This document shows positions 24,748 to 32,430 of a DNA stretch of 64,000 nucleotides, piece by piece. The stretch is from Hyalangium gracile (GTDB lineage Bacteria; Myxococcota; Myxococcia; Myxococcales; Myxococcaceae). The translations under genes were made by a program, and so were the position numbers. Every line of letters begins with the position of its first letter. Position 1 is the stretch's first letter. The stretch is from contig NZ_JAHXBG010000002.1 of the NCBI RefSeq assembly GCF_020103725.1, forward strand, positions 496,001-560,000, written 5' to 3'. The notes beneath the pieces were generated by a model that had not been told where the DNA came from, did no database searches, and saw only the letters and a program-made list of their open reading frames with translations.

Positions 24748-25625
24748 GCAAAAGCCCGGTGCTGGACGAGATGCAGAAGGCGCTGGGCGAGATGGTGGAA
24801 TTTCGGGCGCTCATGAGCGCGGCCCTCTTCACGTTCGGATACATGCTGCTGATCATGGCGCTCAACCCCGTGGCTCCGGCGCTGGTGGCGGTGGTGGGCC
24901 TCGGGATGATCCTGTACGTGGGCTACGACACTATCCGCAACCTCGTGACGGGATGGCTCGAACTGATGGATGCGGTGAAGGTCGCCACCACGTTTGAGCA
25001 GATCCGCGATGCGGGCGAGCGATTCGGGAAGATCATCGGGCGTGAGTCGGCGCGCGCGTTCGCCATGCTGCTGATGGCGGCGATTGGACGGACGGCGCAA
25101 GAGTTCGCGGCGCGGGTGCCGACGCTGCCCGGCTCGGCGCAGGTAGCCATGCAGGCCGAGGGTCAGGCCGGCATCCGTCTTCCAGCGCTGGGGGCGGTGG
25201 AGGAGATTGCGGTGACGGCCGAGGGCGTCAGCGTCACGATGCCTGCAAACGCGGTGGCGATGGCAGCGCGGGACAGTGGCGGCAAGGCCCCTTGTGTCGA
25301 GACGCACCACATCGCCACCATCTGCAACGACAAGTCCACCGCACGCGGGGGCCAGTGGACGCCGAGGTTCCGGGAGATCTTCGCCAAGGCCGGGATGACG
25401 CTGGATGATCCAGCGAACAAGATGCCTCTGCCGGGGCATTACGGACCACACCCCGAGCGGTATCATCAGATCATCTTCAAGGAACTCAACGCGGCAACGC
25501 GGGCCTGCCGCACCGTCACGGACTGCCGTGAGGCGTTGACGGGCCGACTCCGGAAACTGGCCAGGCAGATCGCCACGCCGGGAACAGAACTGAACCAACT
25601 CGTCACCCGGCAGCCACCGCGCTAA
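24714..25625 (+). CDS. SitA-type toxin, transmembrane and AHH-type nuclease part (frameshifted)
   Basis: The frame carries homology from about 24684; the first ATG in it is 24714. A hydrophobic region (LFTFGYMLLIMALNPVAPAL and VVGLGMILYVGYDTI) is followed by an amphipathic stretch and a C-terminal HNH/ENDO VII-like nuclease end: ETHHIATICNDKSTARGGQW, GMTLDDPANKMPLPGHYGPH, YHQIIF. HH and the later GHYGPHPE histidines are the expected metal-binding and catalytic residues of the AHH toxin family. In M. xanthus such lipoproteins (SitA6-like) are passed between cells by outer-membrane exchange. The stop TAA abuts the immunity start. Confidence 0.8.
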   Translation: MHGRYVWALALSKSPVLDEMQKALGEMVEFRALMSAALFTFGYMLLIMALNPVAPALVAVVGLGMILYVGYDTIRNLVTGWLELMDAVKVATTFEQIRDAGERFGKIIGRESARAFAMLLMAAIGRTAQEFAARVPTLPGSAQVAMQAEGQAGIRLPALGAVEEIAVTAEGVSVTMPANAVAMAARDSGGKAPCVETHHIATICNDKSTARGGQWTPRFREIFAKAGMTLDDPANKMPLPGHYGPHPERYHQIIFKELNAATRACRTVTDCREALTGRLRKLARQIATPGTELNQLVTRQPPR

Positions 25626-26198
25626 ATGGCCCTCATGCCCAAGCGTTATTTTGAACTCGCCGACGATGTGAGCATCCCGCACCGCTGGCACCTGGCGATG
25701 CCGAGGGACCGTCATGGCCTCAAAGTGGATGACGCGCAGTTTTCGAGTGGTGCCCCCGTCCACATTCAGGAGCGCTTGCGAATCCCCATCGAGATCGCTG
25801 GCAAGCCACTGGACTTCACGGAAGCGGGCATCAGTATCCCGGTGGTTCATGTCCGGGTCGCGTCCATGTTGGCGAAGGTGGCCCCTGATGATGTGCAACT
25901 GCTCCCGGTGGACGTGGAGGGCCACCCTGATCAGTACCTGATCCTCGTGGCCACACGATTGATCCGCTGCATCGACGAGACAGCGTCCCGGATCGAACTC
26001 TGGACGCACGAGGACGGAGTGCCTCACAAGGTCGGTCAGTATGCCTCCGTGCGTGACATGCGCATCGACAAGGCCAGCGTGGGAACCGCTAAGGTGTTCC
26101 GTCCCGAGGGTTGGGAGGTCACCCTGATTGTCTCCGGGGAGATCAAGGACGCCCTAGAGGGTATGGGCGCCATAGGCACGAGATTCGAGGAGGTCTAG
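25626..26198 (+). CDS. Imm11-like immunity protein
   Basis: 190 residues; ATG 25626 directly follows the toxin stop (TAA ATG), so translation is coupled. The sequence RYFELADDV at the start, YLILVATRLIRCIDETASRI in the middle, and MRIDKASVG...FRPEGWEVTLIVSGEIKDAL near the end match the Imm11/DUF1629-type family that follows AHH-type toxins in myxobacteria (from memory). Cytoplasmic, no signal. Intact, so siblings delivering the same toxin would be tolerated even though the cell's own toxin gene is frameshifted. Confidence 0.8.
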   Translation: MALMPKRYFELADDVSIPHRWHLAMPRDRHGLKVDDAQFSSGAPVHIQERLRIPIEIAGKPLDFTEAGISIPVVHVRVASMLAKVAPDDVQLLPVDVEGHPDQYLILVATRLIRCIDETASRIELWTHEDGVPHKVGQYASVRDMRIDKASVGTAKVFRPEGWEVTLIVSGEIKDALEGMGAIGTRFEEV

Positions 26199-26260
26199 TC
26201 AAGGCACCGAGGGCTTCTCGGCTCCGGCAGCCCTGGCCCGTGGAGCACGCGCGGTGACGA

Positions 26261-26484
26261 GGGCTTGCCGGCTGCGTCCCCATAGAGCAGGACCGGGGCC
26301 AACCTCCCGCACGCGGAAATTCAGGTACTTGTGAAGAGGTGCCGTCCGAGAGCCGAGACTGTGCAGTCCACGGTCGGAGACAGGGCACTGCTGGGGCCTG
26401 CTGCTGCCGCGTCCCTCCGTTTTTGCCGAACGTTCGGCCCGGCAGCGTTCCGAACGAGCCCTCGGTTTTGCCGAACGTTCGGCA
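26261..26484. repeat. 224-bp repeat, copy B
   Basis: Partner of 22371-22595. Occupies the gap between the Imm11-like gene and the end of the CPBP gene; nothing else is seen in this gap. Confidence 0.85.
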
Positions 26485-26488
26485 AAAA
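26420..26488. mobile_element. Palindromic repeat element, copy 3 (most intact)
   Basis: 69 bp with perfect 19-bp terminal inverted repeats, TTTTTGCCGAACGTTCGGC at the left and its complement at the right; each end is itself built on the palindrome GCCGAACGTTCGGC. Ends 6 bp before the CPBP stop codon. No ORF; non-autonomous MITE/REP-like unit. Confidence 0.75.
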
Positions 26489-26493
26489 GGCGC

Positions 26494-27204
26494 TCACCCG
26501 TGTCGCCCGAACGCCATGCCGAACTCGAGCAGGTTCAGCGTGAGGTGCGCCGCGAGCGGCAGTGCCAGCATGCCCGAGCGCAGGAAGAGCAGCCCCAGCG
26601 GAAGGCCTACCAGCAGCGCCGTAGCGGCCATGTACCAGAAGCCGCCGGCCCAGTGGAGCCCTCCGAAGAGCCCCGCGCTCAGGAGCAGCGCTGGCCACGA
26701 TCCCCACCGTTCCGCCAGGCGCGGCAGCACATGCCCCCGGTAGATGACCTCCTCCGCCACGGGCGCCATGACACAGTTGGCGAGGAAGAAGAGGCTCAGC
26801 GGCCGGCTGATGCGATCCACGATCGCCCCCGAGGACACGTAGTCGCCCAGACTCGCCTGGAGCGCCACCAGCTGGCGCTCGATACCCAGCGCGTAGGCGG
26901 CGAAGAGGCCTGCGCCGAACAGCACGCCGATCACCACGGCTCGTGGCCATGGCCAGGCCGGCTGCCGGAGGGTGGTGGCAACGGCTCCTGAGCGCCAGAG
27001 CCAGAACGCGGTCGTGGCCAGCACCACCTGAACGAGCAGCAGGATGAGCCCCATCTTCCCCGTCACCCATTCGGCAACCTCCTGCGGGTCGCTGGGAGGG
27101 CCGCCTCGGACGAACCAGGCGGAGAAGCCCACCAGCAGGACGAGGAAGGCGACAGGCCCGACGAAGGCCGACACCAGCGGTGCCTTGAGAGACCCCTTAG
27201 CCAT
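26494..27204 (-). CDS. CPBP family intramembrane metalloprotease (CAAX protease-like)
   Basis: 236 residues from ATG 27204 (AGGGG seven bases upstream). Six to seven hydrophobic helices. Conserved motifs: EEVIYRG (glutamate pair and arginine), FGGLHWAGG (His), HLTLN (His, Asn) near the C-terminus. The family includes Rce1-like proteases and bacteriocin-immunity proteins. Divergent from the PadR regulator gene with an 82-bp shared promoter region. Parts of this gene are copied at 19631-19663, 22594-22796 and 23950-24028. The location beside toxin/immunity genes may be coincidence or may reflect a role in self-protection. Confidence 0.9.
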   Translation of the reverse strand: MAKGSLKAPLVSAFVGPVAFLVLLVGFSAWFVRGGPPSDPQEVAEWVTGKMGLILLLVQVVLATTAFWLWRSGAVATTLRQPAWPWPRAVVIGVLFGAGLFAAYALGIERQLVALQASLGDYVSSGAIVDRISRPLSLFFLANCVMAPVAEEVIYRGHVLPRLAERWGSWPALLLSAGLFGGLHWAGGFWYMAATALLVGLPLGLLFLRSGMLALPLAAHLTLNLLEFGMAFGRHG

Positions 27205-27266
27205 GGGCGAGCCCCTGTCCCAACAACCCACGCTTCATACTGGTTCTCCTTGCTCGACGCATCTGG

Positions 27267-27278
27267 CAGATATATCTG
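27267..27278. promoter_or_regulatory. Candidate PadR operator
   Basis: CAGATATATCTG is a perfect 12-bp palindrome 9 bp before the PadR start and 63 bp before the divergent CPBP start. ATCTGG also repeats beside it. AT-rich palindromes of this kind in the shared promoter are typical for PadR autoregulation. Confidence 0.5.
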
Positions 27279-27286
27279 GAAGATAG

Positions 27287-27862
27287 ATGAAGGAACCCAG
27301 AAAGCCAATAGGAGTGCGTCAGAACCGGACCCGGCCCGCGGTGTTGGGGGTGCTGGCGCGCGGCCCTGCGAGCGGCTACGAGATTCGCCGGCGCATTGAG
27401 GGCAGCTTCGGCCACTTCTGGCAGGAGAGCCTGGGACAGCTCTACCCCACGCTGTCGGCGCTCAGCGCAGAGGGGCTGATCCGCGTCGTCGACGAAGGAG
27501 GGCTCGGCGATCGCAAACGCATCCGCTATGCCATCACGAAGAAGGGCCGCGAGGCGCTGGCCCTCTGGATCAAGGAGGCGCCCGCCCCTCACGTCGAGAG
27601 AAACGAGCTCCTCCTCAAGCTGTTCTTCGCGAACGAGGGAGAGCTGGCCGACGCGCTGGCTCACCTGGAGTCGAGCTCGAGGGACGCTCAGGCGCAACGA
27701 GACTTCCTGCTGACGCTCGAGAAGGAGCTCTTCCCCACCGGCGAACCGCGCGAGCTGGATGCATTGCTCGGCTGGTTGACGCTGCAATATGGCCTGGCCG
27801 GGTTGGGCGCTCACATCGACTGGTGTAAGGGGGCGCTCCGCCGCCTGCGTGCCCGCGGCTGA
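27287..27862 (+). CDS. PadR family transcriptional regulator
   Basis: 191 residues. N-terminal winged helix: AVLGVLARGPASGYEIRRRI, LGQLYPTLSALSAEGLIR, RIRYAITKKGREALALWI, the PadR signature; the C-terminal half is the helical dimerisation region of the AphA/Vir-like subgroup. Cytoplasmic repressor. Divergent from the CPBP protease, which is the likely target together with its own gene. Confidence 0.92.
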   Translation: MKEPRKPIGVRQNRTRPAVLGVLARGPASGYEIRRRIEGSFGHFWQESLGQLYPTLSALSAEGLIRVVDEGGLGDRKRIRYAITKKGREALALWIKEAPAPHVERNELLLKLFFANEGELADALAHLESSSRDAQAQRDFLLTLEKELFPTGEPRELDALLGWLTLQYGLAGLGAHIDWCKGALRRLRARG

Positions 27863-27916
27863 CGTAGGGTGCGGCTCGAGTGCTGCGCGAGCACCGCCCA
27901 GCTGGCCGTCTTCACC

Positions 27917-29185
27917 TCAGCTCGCTGAGTCCTCGCCTCCTCGTGTACGCAGGAACTCCTGGCTCCACTGGCTCAGCTCCTCGGGCGCGCGGAAGAGGGC
28001 GCTGCGAGCGCGGAAGGGCGCGAGGGCCTCCAGTGCTTCCGCGGCGTCCGCCGGGCGCCGGTCCGGATTCTTCTCCAGCATCCGCAGCATGAGCGACACC
28101 AGGCCCGCTGGCAGCTCCGGCCGGCGCTCCACCGGCGGCTGGGGGACCTTCTCGCGGATGGCCTTCATCTCGGCCAGGGGATCGTTCCGTTCATAGAAGG
28201 GGTGGTGCTCGAAGAGCATCTCGTAGAGCAGCAGCCCGAGCCGGTACACGTCCGTGCGCGCATCTCTGCGCGAGTGGTAGGGGGCCAGCTCTTCGGGCGC
28301 CGTGTCCGCCATGGACGGGATGATGGAGCTGAAGCGGCCGTCGAGCACCCGCTGTGTCTGAAGGGCCTCGCGACCGAAGCCCAGGTACATCAGCCGCACG
28401 CCTCCGTCTGGCAGCACCCAGACCGTGGACGGATCGAGCAGGTAGTGGCACAGGCCCGCGCGGTGGCTCTCGGCCAGCGCTTCCGTCACCTGCGTGGCCA
28501 CCCAGAGGCAGGACTCGACGCTCAGGGGCCGCAGGCCCTTCATGAACCTGGGGTAGATGCGATCCTTGAGCGGCACGCCTCTCAGGTCCTCCCAGAGCAG
28601 GAAGCCTTCATCCTCCAGGTGGCCTGCCTCGAGCAGTGGGGGCAGGTTGCGGTGCTGGACGGCCTGGGCCCGCCGTGCCTCCTCCAGCCAGTCGGCCACC
28701 AGCTCCCCGTCCGGGCCTCTCTCGAGCGTGGGCAGGCGAGCGAGCAGTACGGTCTGCGCGCGCTGCCGGTCCCAGGCTCGCGAGACCGTACATTGCCAGA
28801 ACGGGCGCACCAGCGTGCCCTTCTCGAAGCGAGGAAGGGCCTGCCGCAGCTCTCCCCAGAGCCGCTCGGCGATGCTCATTACCTCGGGCATGTCCTCGAG
28901 CGGGGTGACTCCCGGGGGAACGTCGGGCGTGCCGGAGACGAGCATGAAGAGACGCGCCCTGGAGGACTGGCGCTGGTGCTCCAGCAGCAACCGTTGGAGG
29001 ACCAGCTGGCGCGTGCCCGGCATCAAGATGAAGGCGATCGGATCCTCGTCGGCGGTCAGCAGCGAGGTGGCGTGGAGCGGAGACTCCACAGAATCCACCT
29101 TGCCGGCCCCCAGCTCCATGAACGCCCGGCCCAGCGCGAAGAGGCGGTCACTGTCTTTGCCGATGAGCACCACTCGAGCAGCCAT
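27917..29185 (-). CDS. Pseudokinase with degenerate receiver-like N-terminus
   Basis: 422 residues. The first 120 residues (RVVLIGKDSDRLFALGRAFM) look like a degenerate response-regulator receiver fold. The rest aligns with a Hanks kinase domain, but the catalytic loop reads CHYLLDPSTVWVL instead of HRDLKPxN, the DFG motif is YLGFGR, and no P-loop or VAIK lysine is visible. The C-lobe is well preserved (PEELAPYHSRRDARTDVYRL, MLEKNPDRRPADAAEALEAL). It should therefore not phosphorylate but could act as a scaffold. Convergent with padR. No signal or membrane helix. Confidence 0.85.
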   Translation of the reverse strand: MAARVVLIGKDSDRLFALGRAFMELGAGKVDSVESPLHATSLLTADEDPIAFILMPGTRQLVLQRLLLEHQRQSSRARLFMLVSGTPDVPPGVTPLEDMPEVMSIAERLWGELRQALPRFEKGTLVRPFWQCTVSRAWDRQRAQTVLLARLPTLERGPDGELVADWLEEARRAQAVQHRNLPPLLEAGHLEDEGFLLWEDLRGVPLKDRIYPRFMKGLRPLSVESCLWVATQVTEALAESHRAGLCHYLLDPSTVWVLPDGGVRLMYLGFGREALQTQRVLDGRFSSIIPSMADTAPEELAPYHSRRDARTDVYRLGLLLYEMLFEHHPFYERNDPLAEMKAIREKVPQPPVERRPELPAGLVSLMLRMLEKNPDRRPADAAEALEALAPFRARSALFRAPEELSQWSQEFLRTRGGEDSAS

Positions 29186-29291
29186 GACGGTCCGTGTCTC
29201 ATGCAGCGGGTTCGCGAGCGATTACCCGGTCTCACGGGGACTGACACCGCGGCAAACCCGACGAGTCCGAGGGCAGGAAGCGCGGGGGGCC

Positions 29292-30056
29292 TCAGTACCC
29301 GAGCCGCTCGCCCACGTAGTGGTCGAGCTGCCGGAACCACGTGGTCCAGTCGTGGGGCATGTCGTGGCCCCAGATGTCCAGGTTGTGGGGGATGCCGCGC
29401 TGGTGCAGCAGGTAGCTGAAGTGCTCCGAATAGCCGGGGTGCTCCCACGCGCCGCGGCTCGACAGCAGGTGGATGCGGCTGTGGTGCCGGATGAGATCCA
29501 TGGCCGGCCCCTCGGGCAGGTTCGGCACATAGGAGGCGGGGTTGTTGAAGTAGACCTCGTCACTCCAATAGCCGTGGAGGAAGTCCGGCTGGAGATCGTA
29601 GAAGCCGCCCATGGCGAGCAGCACCTCGAACAGATCCGGACGCCGGAAGAAGGCGTTGGCGGCGTAGAAGGCCCCAAAGCTGGCGCCCGTCGCGCCGATA
29701 CGCGCGTGCGGGTTCTGCAGGCAGGCGCGGATGTGCGGGACGACTTCCTGCTCCACGTAGTCCGAGTAGAGCGCCTGGTTGTGGGCCTTCGCGTGGATGG
29801 GGATGCGGGAGTTCATCCACGCCCAGGGGTTGATGCTGTTGATGCCGAAGATCTGGAACCGGCCCGCGAACAGGTGGTGCGCGACGGACTGGATGAGCCC
29901 CATGCGCTCGGCCTCGAGGAAGTCTCCTCCGGCGGTGGGGAAGAGCAGCATCGCGGGGCCCCAGTGGCCGTAGCGGACGATGGGCATGTCCATGCCCAGC
30001 CGGTGGCTGTACCAGCCGAAGATTTCCCGGCGCAGGTTCGGATCGACGTGTGACAT
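29292..30056 (-). CDS. Esterase family alpha/beta hydrolase
   Basis: 254 residues; GAGGAAG eight bases before ATG 30056. Belongs to the esterase D/antigen 85-like group: MLLFPTAGGDFLE near residue 36, nucleophile elbow GASFGA near 137 (Ser in GxSxG-like context), LAMGGFYD, and an HDMPHDW segment near the C-terminus supplying the His. No signal peptide, predicted cytoplasmic. Substrate unknown; members cleave S-formylglutathione, acyl esters or transfer acyl groups. Confidence 0.85.
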   Translation of the reverse strand: MSHVDPNLRREIFGWYSHRLGMDMPIVRYGHWGPAMLLFPTAGGDFLEAERMGLIQSVAHHLFAGRFQIFGINSINPWAWMNSRIPIHAKAHNQALYSDYVEQEVVPHIRACLQNPHARIGATGASFGAFYAANAFFRRPDLFEVLLAMGGFYDLQPDFLHGYWSDEVYFNNPASYVPNLPEGPAMDLIRHHSRIHLLSSRGAWEHPGYSEHFSYLLHQRGIPHNLDIWGHDMPHDWTTWFRQLDHYVGERLGY

Positions 30057-30143
30057 GAAGGCGGCTTCCTCTCGTGGGTGGGAGCGCGCCCTCTCTTATC
30101 AGTCTTCGGCGGGGAAGGTCCGCGAATCCGTCCGCCCCTCCCC

Positions 30144-31223
30144 TCAGCTGAAGACCGTGTTCAGGTGCAGCGGGCCGGCGGGGACGCCGACATCCTTGCC
30201 CGCGGGGTTGTCCGAGGGCGTCTGCCAGGCGTTCGCCTCCGTCACGGTATGGCCCGAGGCCTCGTTGGAGATGGACATCCTGCCGCTGTGGCCCGCGGGG
30301 CTGATCTGGCTGGTGTCATAGCCGCTCCAGCCCGTGCCGGCGTTCGCGAACGTCGCCTCGCCCCAGGTCTGCCCGTAGTTGGCCTCCGGGTTCGCCGTGC
30401 CGTCCTTCGACACGCACCACGCCACGCTGCTGTTGGTGTCGAACGCCACGAGCTGCGACTGGCCGGGCTGCAGCGTGAACGTCTTCGGCGTGCTCTTGTC
30501 GAAGTGCTGCCCATCGTTCGGGTTGCCAGTCTCTCCCGTCTTGTTCCACAGGGTGATGGTCTGCGGCTTGTCCGTCTTGTTGGTGAACGTGTTGGTGTAC
30601 TTGTACTGGCTCTTCTGGCTCGGATCGATGAGCAGCATGTTGCTGTTGTAGGGCGTGCCGACGTTGTTGCGGGCCAGCCACGGCTCGCTGGGGTTCACCT
30701 GCTCGGTGGACCCGGCGGAGGGCGGACCGAAGCCCGGGCCCGCCTCGCTGGCGTAGGTGGGGTGCTTCGCGGTGTCCGGGCTGTTGGACGTGCTCGCTGC
30801 CGCCGCTGAGCCCTGGGCCTTGGGCGCGTCGAGGGGCGCCTGCACCGCCTGGGGCGCGGAGGCCGCCCCCCCTACCCCGCCCACCGCTCCGGCAGCGGCA
30901 TCAGGGACGCCGCCCGCGGCTCCTGGAAGCTGCGCCTGCAGGCTCTGCAGCAGTTGCATGAGCTCGCCCAGCGCCTGCGCCACCAGCTGCGTCTTCTCGG
31001 CGCCACCCGCAGCGCCCATCGCCTGGCCGGCTCCCAAGGCGTCGCCCAGCCCGCGCGGGCCCTGCTCGAAGGAGTCCGCCATCAACCGCTGGCGCAGGGC
31101 GTTCCCAGGCTGCTGCGCCGAAGTGCGCTCCAGACCCTGGACCGGAGAGGAGACCGGCTGGCACTGAGAGGCGCTCGAGAGCGGCAGGGAGCAGGCAGAG
31201 CGGTTCAGGGGCGCGATGGACAT
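30144..31223 (-). CDS. Harpin-like unknown protein with C-terminal beta-rich domain
   Basis: 359 residues; GGAG six bases before ATG 31223. No signal peptide. Residues 1-150 are Ala/Gly/Gln/Ser-rich with a leucine-rich amphipathic stretch (ALGELMQLLQSLQAQL), the texture of harpins and other type III secreted helper proteins. The C-terminal 190 residues form a beta-rich domain (NNVGTPYNSNMLLIDPSQ, YTNTFTNKTDKPQTITLWNK, TFTLQPGQSQLVAFDTNSS) with a single Cys. No family recognised. Similar N-terminal texture occurs in the proteins at 53559 and 55201. Confidence 0.7.
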   Translation of the reverse strand: MSIAPLNRSACSLPLSSASQCQPVSSPVQGLERTSAQQPGNALRQRLMADSFEQGPRGLGDALGAGQAMGAAGGAEKTQLVAQALGELMQLLQSLQAQLPGAAGGVPDAAAGAVGGVGGAASAPQAVQAPLDAPKAQGSAAAASTSNSPDTAKHPTYASEAGPGFGPPSAGSTEQVNPSEPWLARNNVGTPYNSNMLLIDPSQKSQYKYTNTFTNKTDKPQTITLWNKTGETGNPNDGQHFDKSTPKTFTLQPGQSQLVAFDTNSSVAWCVSKDGTANPEANYGQTWGEATFANAGTGWSGYDTSQISPAGHSGRMSISNEASGHTVTEANAWQTPSDNPAGKDVGVPAGPLHLNTVFS

Positions 31224-31449
31224 TTCCGACTCCGGGTCGAAGAGTGAGGGGCAGACGTGACCAGGGCATGAGCAGGAAGCGCGCCATGTGTAGGCGGGGC
31301 CATGCCCAGGTGGGCTGGAGTCATCAGTCCCTTGGGAAATCAGGCACTTGAAACGAGCGCCCCGCTCACCAGGCCTCGACTGGAGTCGCTCCGCGCGATG
31401 ACGGCATTCACCACCTGGTGTCTGGGGTCACCAGCTTTCGTCTCACGGG

Positions 31450-32430
31450 CTACCGTAGCAGGGCGAGCTCACTCACGATCGCGCGGTGGTCGAGCGGCCG
31501 TGGACCGGTGAAGTGTCGGCAGGCCCTCACGCTCCAGGCGTCGTCCCGGACGAAGACATGATCCAGGTCGAGCCAGGGAAGAGGAGCGCGCCAGGTGCCG
31601 CGCCAGCCGCTGAAGGACGCGGCACTGGTCCACCCTGCCCCGGCATAGGCATCGAACCCGATGCTGCGCGACGGAGCGTTGAAGTCGCCGACGATCCAGT
31701 CGACCGGCTTCCCGTCAGCCGCGGCTCGGGTCACCCATTGCAGCACCGCGGCGAGCATCGGCCGGCGGTCATGCCACGGGGCACTGGGCCCATCGACCAC
31801 GAGCACGCGCAGCGCTCGCTCCGGGCGCGCGACCACGAACTCGCCGCCGACTCCATCCGCCAGGGCATGCTCCGCCACCAACGTGACGGGATGGGGCGCC
31901 ACCACGGCGAGCCGATACCAGTCATCCGCGCCGGCGGCGTGCTGGACGTGCGCGAACGACCAGCGCGGGCCCAGCGCAGCAGGCAGCTCCCGAAGGTGAG
32001 CCAGGGACGGCGCCTCGCTCAGCACGACGACATCGGGGGACTCCGCCACGATCGCGGCGACCGTGCCGGCCCATGCGCTGGTGACGCGCTCGGGCGTCTC
32101 CCCTCCCCAGCGGACGTTCCACAACAGCACACGGACTGGAACGCTGCCCGGAGGTACGGGCCCCGGCGAACGCCATCCGATCATCCCCGCTGCATGCCAC
32201 ACAGCCACTGCAACGCAGGCGAGCGAGAGGCCGAAGCGCGGTCGCCGCCACGCGCGGCCCCGAAGCCATGCGTCGATCAGCACTCCGGCCAAGGCAATCA
32301 AGGGCACCGGGGCGTACGTCAGCGCCGCCACCGCCGCGACGCGGTCGCGAAGCAGCACTCCAGCCGTCGCGGCGAGCCAGGCCACCGTGACGAGCAACAC
32401 GACGCTTCGCCGCACCCTCCACCCTTTCAA
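31450..32430 (-). CDS. Endonuclease/exonuclease/phosphatase family membrane protein
   Basis: 326 residues from TTG 32430, overlapping the stop of the preceding gene by 3 bases. Three N-terminal transmembrane helices, then an EEP domain: LLWNVRWGG, VVVLSEAPS (metal Glu), WIVGDFNAPS (Asp, Asn), LDHVFV and a final DHRAIV with the catalytic Asp-His. Same architecture as the YafD-like EEP group. Substrate may be a phosphodiester in nucleic acid or lipid; active site probably outside the membrane. Co-transcribed with the cyclase-family gene. Confidence 0.87.
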   Translation of the reverse strand: MKGWRVRRSVVLLVTVAWLAATAGVLLRDRVAAVAALTYAPVPLIALAGVLIDAWLRGRAWRRPRFGLSLACVAVAVWHAAGMIGWRSPGPVPPGSVPVRVLLWNVRWGGETPERVTSAWAGTVAAIVAESPDVVVLSEAPSLAHLRELPAALGPRWSFAHVQHAAGADDWYRLAVVAPHPVTLVAEHALADGVGGEFVVARPERALRVLVVDGPSAPWHDRRPMLAAVLQWVTRAAADGKPVDWIVGDFNAPSRSIGFDAYAGAGWTSAASFSGWRGTWRAPLPWLDLDHVFVRDDAWSVRACRHFTGPRPLDHRAIVSELALLR

